From assembly GCA_037349315.1 (NCBI GenBank), contig JBAIAC010000156.1, positions 1,922,001-1,986,000 on the forward strand: a DNA stretch of 64,000 nt, given 5' to 3'. Positions 32,392 to 43,491 of this stretch are shown piece after piece; positions within the stretch are counted from its first letter, which is position 1, and every line of letters starts with the position of its first letter. The notes under the pieces were generated by a model, which saw nothing but the letters and a program-made list of their open reading frames with translations, did not search any database and was not told the origin of the DNA. The DNA is from Chelydra serpentina. Taxonomy: Eukaryota; Chordata; Testudines; Chelydridae. The translations under genes were made by a program, and so were the position numbers.

Positions 32392-32562
32392 GCCAAAAAA
32401 GAGGACGAAGAGGCTCTCTGTGTCTACTGGAAGGCAGTGGCTGAGAACTGCAGCTGGTCTCCGGACGGCTGCACCGTCGTGCACACGAACAGCACTCACA
32501 CCACCTGCAGCTGTGACCATCTCTCCAGCTTCGCCATCCTAATGGCTCCCAGCACAGTGACG
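32392..32562 (+). CDS. ADGRE5-like: ADGRE-family receptor exon: GPS cleavage motif
   Basis: This 171-bp phase 0-0 exon lies between tgtttccag and gtatct. It encodes CVYWKAVAENCSWSPDGC, then TTCSCDHLSSFAILMA. The C-x-W/C-x-C arrangement and the H-L|S tripeptide are the GAIN autoproteolysis (GPS) site. Cleavage would expose a tethered agonist beginning SSFAILMAP. The catalytic His and Ser are both present, so the receptor is predicted to cleave. Confidence 0.95.
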
Positions 32563-32730
32563 GTATCTCACCGTGAGACTCCGATCACAGGGCTGGACCC
32601 TGAGCTCCCCACTCAGCCTTGGGCAAAGCTCTTCCTGGAACGACTGGAGGCTTTGCTGGGGGAGAGGCTGAGTCGGAGCCGAGGGGGCTGGGCTGGGCTC
32701 ACTGGTGATTCTCCCTTTGCTGTGTTACAG

Positions 32731-32976
32731 GAGAGTTACCCACTGACCATCATCACCTACGTGGGACTGACCCTCTCCCTGCTGAGCCTCTTCCTCGCCA
32801 TCCTCACCTTCCTCCTGTGCCGCTCCATCCGCAACGTCAGCACCTCCCTCCACCTGCAGCTCTGCCTCTGCCTCTTCCTGGCCGACCTGCTCTTCCTCAC
32901 CGCGGTGACCCGCACCCGCAGTCGGGCACGGCCTGATTCTCCCCTGCTCTGTTCCTCCACTCGCAGCAGGACTGAG
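32731..32976 (+). CDS. ADGRE5-like: ADGRE-family receptor exon: TM1-TM2, 3' boundary uncertain
   Basis: The exon starts after tgtgttacag in phase 0. It encodes ESYPLTIITYVGLTLSLLSL (TM1), the loop CRSIRNVSTSLHLQL and TM2 CLCLFLADLLFLTAV. The family normally ends this exon a few residues beyond TM2. Here the in-phase donors are gtgacc at 32905 (weak; shortens loop 1), a GC donor at 32926, or gtgtgt at 32977 (best consensus; adds about 20 loop residues). I list the last. The next exon is 6.9 kb away. Confidence 0.85.
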
Positions 32977-33742
32977 GTGTGTGAATTTGAACCCCTTTGT
33001 GATCCCTGGATTCTGGGCTGTGAATGACACAGGGGGGATTCCCGGGGAGATGTTTCCACCCCGTTAGGCCCCTACACACTGGGCGCAGTGGTCTGAGTGC
33101 CCCCAAATACTGGAGTTCATTGTCCCTGTGCTTCAATTCCTCCCATATGTCACGTGAGTAGTATAATGCCCATGAGTAGTATAATGGCCCTACCGTCAAT
33201 CAAATGTTAACCCCGCCCCTTGACCCCTAAGCCCTGTCCACCTGTCACCAGAAGTCCTGCCCCATGCGAGTATTACTTCCATGGTCAAGCCAGACACAGG
33301 ACCGAAAGCAAGGTGTGCCATGTGACCCATCTACGAACTCCTCCCACCACCCTCTACCAATCAGGAGGGGTTTCAGTCACTGGGGACCTCCCCAGAGAGG
33401 AGATTTGACCAATCGGGGGGAGTTCAAGGGTGGTGTGACCCGTCTGGAACTGGGTTGTGTGACCCCTCTAAGAATTCCTGCCACCACCTTCTACCAATCA
33501 CGATGGATTTTGGCAGCATAGGACCACTCCAAGAGCAGATTTGACCAAAATAGTGCAGTTTTGGGGACAGGATGAACTGCCCAGAAGAAGGCGGTGTGAC
33601 CCCCCCTTTAAGAACTCCTCCCACCACCCTCTGCCAAGCAGAGCACAGCACCATCACCCCATAAGTCCCAGCACCGGGCAGAAGAGGCCATCTCTTAGCA
33701 AGAACGCGTGTTTTAGAAAATGTTGAAAGGCTGAAAGGAAAC

Positions 33743-34233
33743 ATGGACTCCTTCACCACCTCCATGAGAACTTCTGTTTTAGCCCCCAGGGTCTTCAACC
33801 ATCCACGGAGAAAGCACTACATCAGCGACAGTTCTGAGGAGGAGGAGGGAGCGGCCAAGAGTAGCCCTTTGGCCCAGCTGTTGATGGATACACCAGTACT
33901 CAAACCCGAAACCCAACTGCTCGTGAGACACCCCGATGAGCATGGTGGCCTCTCGTCGTCCACCCCCCTGGAGTAGGAAAGCGAACGCAGCTTGGGGGAG
34001 TCACTGGCGGACAAGCTGAATGGAAAAGACGTCGCTCAGGTAAATTAATGATTAAGAAGTGACGGTCGATGATGGGGTGTAATGGGGTTAGGAACATGGG
34101 TTGTGAAAATCTAAAAACAAGCAGTGGGAACTTACACTCGTTTCTTGTCTGAAAATCTCTCGACAGCTCGATGATGCCTTTCCAGAGAACCCGGAGGCCC
34201 TGGACAGCGTTGCATCAAGCAGCGAAGATGAAC
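33743..34233 (+). pseudogene. unrecognised spliced coding segment, left arm
   Basis: From ATG 33743 the frame gives an acidic protein with HYISDSSEEEEGAA, ETQLLVRHPDEHGGL and SSSTPLE, then an in-frame TAG at 33974. The frame resumes to KDVAQ. A plausible intron (gtaaat at about 34040 to ctctcgacag) leads into LDDAFPENPEALDSVASSSE. Codon-like agreement with the right arm argues for a former gene. I do not recognise the family. Confidence 0.45.
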
Positions 34234-34305
34234 TCCTCAAAGCCGTCATCCTCGAAGTCCTCTTCAACCATTTGTATTGGCGTTTTCAAAAACAAGGCGG
34301 GCCTG

Positions 34306-34853
34306 GTTCATCTTCGCTGCTTGATGCAACGCTGTCCAGGGCCTCTGGGTCCTCTAGAAAGGCATCATCGAGCTGTTGAGAGATTTTCAGACAAGAAACG
34401 AGTGTAAATTCCCACTGCTTGTTTTTAGATTTACACAACCCCGGTTCCTAACCCCATTACACCCCATCATCGACCGTCACTTCTTAATCATTCATTTACC
34501 TGAGCGACGTCATTTCCATTCACTTTGTCCTCCGGTGACTCCCCCAAGCTGCATTCGCCTTCCTCCTCCAGGGGAGTGGACGACGAGAGACCACCACACG
34601 CATGGGAGTGTCTCACGAGCAGCTGGGTTTCAGGTTCGGGTTCCTGCGTATCCATCAATGGTTGGGCAAAACTGTTCCCCTCGGCCGCTCCCTCCTCCTC
34701 CTCGGAACTGTGTCTGATGTAGCAATTTCTCCATGGATGGTCAAAGACCATCAGAGCTAAAACAATCTCTGAAGTTCTCACTGGGGTGGTGAAGGAGTCC
34801 GTGATTCCTCTCAGCCTTTCCACAATTTCTAAAACACGCAATCTTAGTAACAA
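34306..34853 (-). pseudogene. unrecognised spliced coding segment, right arm
   Basis: This is the inverted counterpart of the left-arm segment. On the minus strand it reads CYIRHSSEEEEGAAEGN, EPETQLLVRHSHACGGL and LGESPEDKVNGNDVAQ, with no stop at the position of the left-arm TAG. The initiator ATG seen in the left arm reads ACG here. The same intron and second exon follow toward the loop. Confidence 0.45.
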
Positions 34854-35024
34854 ATGGCATCTTCTGCCCGGCGCTGGGACTTATGGGGTGATGGTGCTGT
34901 GCTCTGATTGGCAGAGGGCGGTGAGAGGACTTATAGAATCATAGAATCATAGAATCTCAGGGTTGGAAGGGACCTCAGGAGGTCATCTAGTCCAACCCCC
35001 TGCTCAAAGCAGGACCAACCCCAA

Positions 35025-36123
35025 CTAAATCATCCCAGACAGAGCTTTGTCAAGCCTGACCTTAAAAACCTCTAAGGAAGGAGATTCCACCACCTCCCTA
35101 GGTAACCCATTCCAGTGCTTCACCACCCTACTAGTGAAAACGTTTTTCCTAATATCCAACCTAAACCTCCCCCTCTGCAACTTGAGACCATTACTCCTTG
35201 TTCTGTCATCTTCTACCACTGAGAACAGTCTAGATCCATCCTCTTTGGAACCCCCTTTTAGGTAGTTGAAAGCAGCTATCAAATCCCTCCACATTCTTCT
35301 CTTCTGCGGGCTAAACAATCCCAGTTCCCTCAGCCTCTCCTCATAAGTCATATGCTCCAGCCCCCCTAATCATTTTTGTTGCCCTCCGCTGGACTCTTTC
35401 CAATTTATCCACATCCTTCTTGTAGTGTGGGGCCCAAAACTGGACACAGTACTCCAAATGAGGCCTCACCAGTGCCGAATAGAGGGGAATAATCACGTCC
35501 CTCCATCTGCTGGAAATGCCCCTACCTATACAGCCCAAAATGCCATTAGCCTTCTTGGCAACAAGGGCACACTGTTGACTCATATTCAGCTTTTCGTCCA
35601 CTGTAACCCCTAGGTCCTTTTCTGCAGAACTGCTGCCCAGCCATTCGGTCCCTAGTCTGTAGCAGTGCATGGGATTCTTCCATCCTAAGTGCAGGACTCT
35701 GCACTTGTCCTTGTTGAACCTCATCAGATTTCTTTTGGCCCAATCCTCTAATTTGTCTAGGTCCCTCTGTGTCCTTTCCCTACCCTCCAGCATATCAACC
35801 ACTCCTCCCAGTTTAGTGTCATCTGCAAACTTGCTAAGGGTGCAGTCCACACCATCCTCCAGATCGAGGATGAAGATATTGAACAAAACCGGCCCCAGCA
35901 CCGACCCTTGGGGCACTCCACTTCATACTGGCTGCCAACTAGACATGGAACCATTGATCACTACCCGTTGAGCACGACCATCCAGCCAGTTTTCTATCCA
36001 CCTTACAGTCCATTCATCCAGCCCATACTTCTTTAACTTGCTGGCAAGAACACTGTGGGAGACTGTATCAAAAGCTTTGCTAAAGTCAAGAAATAGCACA
36101 TCCACTGCTTTCCCCTCATCCAC
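35025..36123 (-). pseudogene. CR1 ORF2, RT C-terminal part, broken
   Basis: The pieces read [46 protein letters not shown] and [24 protein letters not shown] at 35925-35923 (TCA in the other copy) and a frameshift near 35350 are private to this copy. Confidence 0.85.
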
Positions 36124-36141
36124 AGAGCCAGTTATCTCATC

Positions 36142-37872
36142 CTAGAAGGCAATTAGGTTAGTCAGGCATGACTTGCCCTTGGTGAATCCATGCTGACTGT
36201 TCCTGGTCACTTTCCCCTCCCTTAAGTGGCTCAGAATTGATTCCTTGAGGACCTGTTCCATGATTTTTCCAGGGACTGAGGTGAGACTGACTGGCCTGTA
36301 GTTCCCCGGATCTTCCTTCTTCCCTTTTTTAAAGATGGGCACTACAATCGGTTTTTTCCAGTCATCCGGGACCTCCCCCGATTGCCATGATTTGTCAAAG
36401 ATAATGGCCAATGGCTCTGCAATCACATCGGCCAACTCCTTTAGCACCCTCGGATGCAGTGCATCCGGCCCCATGGACTTGTGCTCGTCCAGCTTTTTTA
36501 AATAGTCCCGAACTACTTTCTCCACAGAGGGCTGGTCACCTCCTCCCCATACCGTGCTGCGGAGTGCAGCTGCCTGGGACCTGACCTTGTCTGTGAAGAC
36601 AGAGGCAAAAAAAGCATTGAGTACAGTAGCTTTCTCCACATCCTCTGTCACTAGGTTCCCTCCCTCATTCAGCAAGGGGCCCACACTTTCCTTGACTTTC
36701 TTCTTGTTGGTCACATACCTGAAGAAACCCTTCTTGTTACTCCTAACATCTCCAGCTAGCTGCAACTCCAAGTGTGATTTGGCCTTCCTAATTTCACTCC
36801 TGCATGCCTGAACAATATTTTTATACTCCTCCCTGGTCATTTGTCCAATCTTCCACTTCTTGTAAGCTGCTTTTTTGTGTTTAAGACGAGCAAGGATTTC
36901 ACTGTTAAGCCAAGCTGGTCGCCTGCCATATTTACTTTTCTTTCTACACATCGGGATGGTTTGTTCCTGCAACCTCAATAAGGATTCTTTAAAATACAGC
37001 CAGCTTTCCTCGACTCCTTTCCCCCTCATGTTATTCTCCCAGGGGACCTTGCCCATCAGTTCCCGGAGGGAGTCAAAGTCTGCTTTTCTGAAGTCCAGGG
37101 TCTCTATTCTACTGCTCTCCTTTCTTCCTTGTGTCAGGATCCTGAACTCTACCATCTCCTGGTCACTGCCTCCCAGATTCCCATCCACTATTGCTTCCTC
37201 TACTATTTCTTCCCTGTTTGTGAGCAGCAGGTCAAGAAGAGCTTTTCCCCTAATTGGTTCCTCCAGCACTTGCACCAGGAAATTGTCCCCTACACTTTCC
37301 AAAAACTTCCTGGATTGTCTGTGCACCGCTGTATTGCTCTCCCAGCAGATATCGGGGTGATTAAAGTCACCCATGAGAACCAGGGCCTGTGATCTAGTAA
37401 CTTCTGTTAGTTGCTGGAAGAAAGCCTCATCCACCTCATCCCCCTGGTCTGGTGGTCTGTAGCAGACTCCCACCACGATATTACCCTTGTTGCTCACACT
37501 TCTCAATTTAATCCAGAGACTCTCAGGTTTTTCTGCAGTTTCATACTGGAGCTCTGAGCAGTCATACTGCTCTCTTACATACAACGCAACTCGCCCACCT
37601 TTTCTGCCCTGCCTATCCTTCCTGAACAGTTTATATCCATCCATGACAGTACTCCAATCATGTGAGTTATCCCACCAAGTCTCTGTTATTCCAATTACAT
37701 CATAATTCCTTGACTGTGCCAGGACTTCCAGTTCTCCCTGCTTGTTCCCCAGGCTTCTTGCATTTGTGTATAGGCATTTAAGATAACTCACCGATCGTCC
37801 TGCTTTCCCAGTATGGGGCAGGAGCCCTCCCCTCTTGCACTCACCTACTTGTGCTTCCTCCCGGTATCCCAC
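36142..37872 (-). pseudogene. CR1 ORF2, endonuclease and RT N-terminal part
   Basis: An intact 576-codon frame starts at ATG 37872. It has endonuclease motifs [28 protein letters not shown] and [11 protein letters not shown], then the RT approach [15 protein letters not shown] and [18 protein letters not shown]. It ends at TAG 36144-36142 inside LIAF-stop-DEITG, the same stop as in the 8-11 kb copy. Confidence 0.88.
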
Positions 37873-37916
37873 TTCCCCACTTACCTCGGGGCTTTGGTCT
37901 CCTTCCCCCAGTGAAC

Positions 37917-38931
37917 CTAGTTTAAAGCCCTCCTCACTAGTTTAGCCAGCCTGCTTCCAAAGATGCTCTTCCCTCTCTTCGTCAGGTGGAGCCCGTCTCT
38001 GCCTAGCACTCCTTCTTCTTGGAACACCATCCCATGGTCAAAGAAACCAAACCCTTCTCTCCAACACCATCTGCGTGGCCATTCGTTGACTTCCACAATT
38101 CGACGGTCTCTACCCCGGCCTTTTCCTGCCACAGGGAGGATGGACGAGAACACCGCTTGCGCCTCAAACTCCTTTATCCTTCTTCCCAGAGCCACATAGT
38201 CTGCAGTGATACGCTCAAGGTCATTCTTGGCAGTATCATTGGTGCCCACATGGAGAAGCAGGAAGGGGTAGCGATCTGAGGGATTGATGAGTCTCGGCAG
38301 TCTCTCCGTCACATCACGAATCCTAGCCCCTGGTAAGCAGCACACCTCTCAGTTTTCCCGGTCAGGGCAGCAGATAGATGACTCAGTCCCTCTGAGGAGA
38401 GAGTCCCCGACCACCACCACCCTCCTCCTCCTCTTGGGAGTGGTGGTCGTGGAACCCCCATCCCTAGGACGGTGCATCTCATGCCTTCCAATCGGTGGAG
38501 TCTCCTTCTGCTCTGTTCCCTCAGATGTATCATCCACTCCACTCTCTGCACTAGTACCTGTGGAGAGAACATGAAAACGGTTGCTCATCCGAATCTGCGC
38601 TTCTGGTACATGGACTTGTCTCGTACTCTTTCCTCTTCTGGAGGCCACATGCCGCCAATTATCCTCACTGGCCTTCTGTCCCCGCTGCATAGCCTGCTCT
38701 GAATCTTCAGAACACTGCCCGCTGAAGCCTATCCTGACGTCTATCCAGGAACTCCTCATTTTCTCTTATGGAACGCAGGGTTGATACTCGTCTCTCCATA
38801 TCTTGAATCTTTTCCTCCAATATGGAGATCAGCTTGCACTTTGTACAGACAAAGTCGCTTCTATCCTGTGGAAGAAAGACAAACATGGCACATCCTGTGC
38901 AGGTCACGACAGCGGATCGCTCAGCATCCAT
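37917..38931 (-). pseudogene. CR1 ORF1: zinc motif, coiled coil, SGNH esterase
   Basis: The N-terminus has a Cys-rich pair, CTGCAMF and FVCTKCKLI, followed by heptad-like ISILEEKIQDMERRVSTL. The C-terminal half is an SGNH hydrolase: VVVVGDSLLRGTE, LLLHVGTNDTA and GRDGLHLTKRGKS. The parts lie in different frames, so at least one frameshift is present. ORF1 binds element RNA; the esterase role is not established here. Confidence 0.8.
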
Positions 38932-39877
38932 AGTCTCTTCCTTCTAAGAGTTTCCTCACTTGTGGCAGAAGCTACTCAGGGAAACCTGCAAGAGGGATGC
39001 CGAGGTAGGCTCTCTCCAGTCAAAATCCTCCTGTTTGCTTCTCTGCTGTTCGCTGCTCAGCTGGTTCGCAGCTGACTGTCTTTTTATAAGAGTCAGGCCC
39101 ACCTGGAACAAAGCACTCCCAATTCACACTGTTCAAACAAGCAAACGGGCAATGAAACAATCAAGCACACGGTCAAACTGCCAAACTGTCACCTCAACAG
39201 ACACTCAGATACTCACCAGCGCAGTCCCCCTAAGGCAGCACTCAGCGTACCTCCGCTCAGACAGACCCCAGGCAAACTCCTCCTGTTTGACTTCTTAGAG
39301 GATTAACAAGACCCTTTTCTCGGCACTTCACCCCATCCCAGAACCTGGCCTATGTTGGTCAAATCTGCTCTCGGAGTGGTCCTCTGCAGTTGAAACCCAT
39401 CACAATTGGTTGAGGGCAGTGGCAGGACTTCTTAGAGGGGTCACATGATGCGCCTTGCATCCGGTCATGTGTCCGGTTTGACCACAGAAGTAAAACCCCC
39501 ATGGGGCGGGACTTCCGGTGACAGGTGGGAGTGGATTAAGGGGGTCAAGGGGCAGAGTTAACATTTATTGACCATAGGACCCTTATACTACTCTCGTGGT
39601 CACCCAGGGACTCTGTGGCAGGGCTGGGAACAGAACCTGGCTCCCCTGAGCCCTGCTCCCCTGCTCTAGCTACTAATATCTGCTCCCGTCCTGCATCAGC
39701 AATGTGCACCCACAGGACCCTCCATAGACTGATGAACCTGCCTTCTCTGGGTCAGGGAGCACTATTACTGGAGAGCTGTGCTAACAAGAGTCCCAGTGTG
39801 ACCCCCAGGCAGGTCTCCCCAATACTCAGCATTTCCCTTCCTCACCGCAGTATCCCTGGGCTCTCTGTCTCCCGCAG

Positions 39878-40113
39878 CTGGGGTGTGCTGTCATTGCTGG
39901 CCTCCTGCACTACCTCTTCCTGGCCTGCTTCACATGGATGTTCCTGGAGGGGCTACACCTCTTCCTCACTGTCAGGAACCTGCAGGTCGTGAATTACACC
40001 AGCGCCAGCCGGTTCAAGAAGAGATTCATGTACCCATTCGGCTACGGATTCCCAGCCCTGGTGGTGGCTATTTCTGCAGCAGTGAATCCTGATGGCTACG
40101 GAACTTCAAAACA
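39878..40113 (+). CDS. ADGRE5-like: ADGRE-family receptor exon: TM3-TM4
   Basis: This 236-bp phase 0-2 exon has a tctcccgcag acceptor and a gtacgt donor. It encodes the conserved extracellular Cys in [14 protein letters not shown]3 ([16 protein letters not shown]), [12 protein letters not shown]4 ([14 protein letters not shown]) and NPDGYGTSK. Spliced to the next exon it restores the loop-2 H-C-W sequence. Confidence 0.95.
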
Positions 40114-40309
40114 GTACGTGCAGCGCCCATCCCGAAGGGGAGCTGGGATGTGGCTTCCTTGCGCAAGAGAGTCGGCCCTGTCACAGACAGGCTGAGATCC
40201 ATCTCACTTTTGAGATCCAGATGCCCTATGACACCCCCTCTCTGCCCACGGGGCTGAAAAAGGGTAGTAATCCCATTAAAGTCACCTTTTTCTTCCTCCT
40301 TCCCTGTAG

Positions 40310-40376
40310 CTGCTGGCTCAGCCTGGAGAGAGGATTTCATTGGAGCTTCCTGGGTCCAGTCTGTGCCATAATCCTG
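40310..40376 (+). CDS. ADGRE5-like: ADGRE-family receptor exon: extracellular loop 2-TM5
   Basis: This 67-bp phase 2-0 exon lies between ccctgtag and gtgggt. It encodes CWLSLERGFHWSFLGPVC and AIIL. The first Cys pairs with the TM3 Cys in this class, and G-F-x-W-x-F-L-G-P-V is diagnostic. Confidence 0.93.
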
Positions 40377-41025
40377 GTGGGTACCTCACAGAACCACAGG
40401 GCCCCATTCTCCTCTCACCTCTGCGACCCCATTGATTTCAGTGAAGCAGGGAGGAGAATGTGGCCCATAAAACACAAGGAAAGTCCCACTTAGGTCCCAC
40501 CTGGCTCATCCACTGTGGTCAGTCCCGGGATTAGTCCCTCTGCAGTAACCCCAGGCCTACAACATTTACTCAGGCACAGCTCCCATGGAAGTCAGTAGGA
40601 GTTTTGCGAAGTGAAGACAGCAAGAGAGTGATCTAGTCTAGCTAATGACCCAAGGAACGACGAGGGGAGAGGGCTACACTCTGCAGTGGTTTTTTGTAGA
40701 AGGGGAAACAAATGTCCCTACATATTCCTCCCTACCTAACTACTGACTCCACTGGAGAGGCTCCATATTTAACTCTGAGCAGCATCTGGCCTCTGTGATC
40801 CCATTGATCCATCTCAGCCCTGGCTGTGCTGTCAGCTCCACACGTGGAGAGGGACCAAGAGCTGCCAGGGGATATTACAGGAGAGGGGATGATTCCCACC
40901 AGAAATGAGTAGTCCCCGGTTCTGCAGGGTTTGGCTCAGTCCCCTGGGATTGTTCTCTGCCTCAGCTGGAGTCAACAGTCCCAGATGGGATGTTTGACAG
41001 GAAATATTTCCCGCTGTTCCCACAG
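40377..41025 (+). other. intron, no other feature
   Basis: Short 649-bp intron. No repeat family or RNA gene is recognised. Confidence 0.6.
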
Positions 41026-41117
41026 ATAAATATAACGTTCTTTGCCCTGACCCTGTGGATCCTAAGAAAGAGACTCTCCTCCCTCAATGAAGAAGTGTCC
41101 ACCCTCAGAGACCACAG
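41026..41117 (+). CDS. ADGRE5-like: ADGRE-family receptor exon: TM5 end-intracellular loop 3
   Basis: This 92-bp phase 0-2 exon has a ttcccacag acceptor and a gtaaga donor. It encodes [20 protein letters not shown] and [11 protein letters not shown], the strongly conserved junction of TM5 with loop 3. Confidence 0.94.
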
Positions 41118-41385
41118 GTAAGAAGGCAAGAAAACAATCCTGGGGGGTCAGATGCCCTGGTTTGGAGGGTGCTTGGCACCGGAATGGTGTGCGGGATTGC
41201 AAGAGGGGAACAGTATATCTAGGATCCATTGGAATGAACTCCCCGTGTTTTTGCATTGACTGTAACCCTGTCCCACACAGGGAAGCCAGGGATGGTAACT
41301 TCACCCCACTCTGCCCAGATCCCCCTGACCCAATTGCTCTCCATAGGGTTATTGTTAGGGGATCTCTCCATTTGCCTTTATCCAG

Positions 41386-41554
41386 GTTACTGACCTTTAA
41401 AGCCATCGCCCAGCTCTTCATTCTGGGCTGCACATGGAGCCTTGGTCTCCTCCAAGTCGGCCCAGCAGCCAAGTTCATGGCCTATTTATTCACCATCGTC
41501 AACAGCCTGCAGGGAGCCTTCATCTTCCTGGTGCACTGTCTCCTCAATCGCCAG
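41386..41554 (+). CDS. ADGRE5-like: ADGRE-family receptor exon: TM6-TM7
   Basis: This 169-bp phase 2-0 exon has a tttatccag acceptor and a gtaatg donor. It encodes [20 protein letters not shown] (TM6), [20 protein letters not shown] and [16 protein letters not shown] (TM7). The G-C-T-W and N-S-L-Q-G motifs are class B2 hallmarks. Confidence 0.96.
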
Positions 41555-41670
41555 GTAATGCCCACGGCCCGTCAGCGCCCACCCAGCACCTTCACCGGCC
41601 TTGCAGTGGCCATGTCTGATCTTCTCAGCGTTAGTTCCATAGTGCAGTGACCATGTCCCTCACTCTCCAG

Positions 41671-41778
41671 GTGAGAGAGGAGTACAGGAGATGGATCAAG
41701 GGATTCCGAACGTCCAGCACGAAATCTCAGAAATACGATCTATCCATGTCTGCTGTCCCCACCACCACCACCAAGACG
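41671..41778 (+). CDS. ADGRE5-like: ADGRE-family receptor exon: cytoplasmic tail
   Basis: This 108-bp phase 0-0 exon lies between ctctccag and gtaaga. It encodes VREEYRRWIKGFRTSS, KSQKYDLSMSAVP and TTTTKT. If the donor were not used, reading on would stop at TGA 41815-41817 after 12 codons; that is an alternative end. Confidence 0.85.
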
Positions 41779-42301
41779 GTAAGAAGTCCTCTGATCTGTT
41801 CCAATAGCAGCCTGTGAAACAGTCATCTCTAGCTGGGTCTCATTAGTGCTGTAAAGGGGCTTTTCCCCCCTAATGACATGGGATTTGTTATGAGCCAGCT
41901 GGGAACATCACTGCAGGTGTTAGTGCGAGTCGGTCACTATCGAGGGATATCCTAGATGTCTTAGGCACCGGAACAGAATGCCCCATCCTGGCACCTCCAC
42001 GTTCCCTTCCCTTGGCTCTCCTGAGAGCTCCAGGGGTCACTGTGGACTAGGCAGGCATTGGCTCTTGCAGTGTCATGATCTGAATAAATCAGATTGTTCC
42101 CAGGGATTGAAACCTTGTCAGTTCAGACGGATCGTCCCCAATGAGCAGTCAGCACGGAGAAGCATTTCCCTTGGCTCCATTACCCCTATGGGACAGGATC
42201 CAGGGGCTCTTTGTGTTGCCTCCCAGAGACAACCCACCAGTTTGCACATTACACTCTCAGTGGCCTTGGAACCTATTGTCATTTTTCTGCTTTTCTTGCC
42301 A

Positions 42302-42395
42302 GGAGTAACCCTTCTGCCAGGTGGAGTCGGCAGCAACCAGGGCCGGGTTCAATACCTAGGAGTTCCAACACAAAACAGAACCGGCTGGAGCACCC
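42302..42395 (-). repeat. LTR end fragment (same family as 47.76 kb)
   Basis: The blocks gtaacccttctgcc, agtcggcagcaaccagggc and gggttcaatacctaggagtt match the start of the LTR at 47759. Its continuation is interrupted by the solo LTR at 42396. Confidence 0.65.
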
Positions 42396-43491
42396 TGTGA
42401 CGTTGCATTCCATATGCTTTATGGAAATATACTTATAAATATGACTTAACTGGAATATGCTTTACGCTAAATACCGCATGTATGGTGTCTTTAGAAAGCT
42501 TGTAATCTAGTGTGTTCATCCGATTTGTTTGCATGTATTATTTAAATATCTGAAGTTAGGAGAATAAGTTATAAACTTGTATCACTGATCAAAAACATAT
42601 TAATTGGAGGCCATTAAGGGTACTTCTGAAACAATCAGTTGTAAATGGCCTTAGTTACTTGAAAGCCTTCCTGTGTACGTCTGGGCCAGCCCATGGGGAA
42701 TGGAGACTAGGGGTCTTACAGTGACATGTGACCATGTCACCTGATAATGAAATCCATCTTAAACCTACAACTTTTCCATTTAGAAGGAGGGGTGGGGACC
42801 CAGAGAGACAAAAGATTCCCGTCTTTTGCCAAAGCTATAAAAGGGGGTAGAGCAGGACAAAGGGCTGCCAGTCATGAGAAAACCCCTGCTTACCACCTGA
42901 GATGTTTTCTGGATCTAACAAAGACTGTACCAGGGGAAAGGATTGGGCCCAGACTAGGATATTACCTGTATTCAGTTTCGTAATGTATTAGGCTTATACT
43001 TGCGTGTTTTGTTTTATTTTGCTTTGTGACTTACTTTCTTCTAGCTGTTATTATTTGAAACCGTTTAAATCCTACTCTTTATAATTAATACAATCACTTT
43101 TGTTTATTAATAAACCTGGAGTAAGTGATTAACACCTTGGGGAGCAAACAGCTGTGCACATCTCTCTATCAGTGATATAGAGGGCAAACAATTTATGAAT
43201 TTACCCTGTATAAGCTTTATACAGAGTAAAATGGATGTATTTGGGGTTTGGATCCCATTGGGATCTCGGGGTCTGGGTGCTGGAGACAGGTAACCTGATG
43301 AGCTGTTTTTAGTTAAAGTTTGCAGCTCTGGGGGTGTGGCCCAGACCCTGGGTCACTGTTGCACCAGGCTAGCATGTCTGGCTCAACAAGGCAGGGATCT
43401 GGAGTCAAAAGGTGTCAGGGAAAACGGGCTCAGACTCATTTCAGCACATCAGGTGACAGTCCCAAGGTGATCTCTGTGACCTAACCCCTCA
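42396..43491. mobile_element. solo LTR with 5-bp target duplication
   Basis: The element starts TGTGACGTTGC and ends in CA. It is flanked by caccc at 42391-42395 and 43492-43496. It has an aataaa signal at about 43110 and no internal coding region. It lies inside the older LTR fragment at 42302-42395. Confidence 0.7.

Larger units (their letters stand above)
34934..39288 (-). mobile_element. near full-length CR1 LINE
   Basis: In minus orientation it runs from a 5' leader (about 39.29-38.94 kb) through ORF1 and ORF2 to a 3' tail with agaatcat octamers at 34935-34952. It interrupts the right arm of the fold-back element; arm sequence continues on both sides. The leader has a ctttttataag motif near 39080. 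Lesions include an ORF1 frameshift and ORF2 stops. Confidence 0.9.
33155..39597. mobile_element. large fold-back (inverted-repeat) element, split by a CR1
   Basis: The left arm (about 33171-34233) and right arm (34306-34933 continuing at 39289-39597) are inverted copies of about 1 kb each, separated by a 72-nt loop. The outer ends carry gagtagtataa and its complement; the left end has the motif twice. Without the CR1 the element is about 2.1 kb and almost entirely inverted repeat. No transposase is recognised. Both arms carry the same unrecognised coding-like segment. No confident target duplication is visible. Confidence 0.75.
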
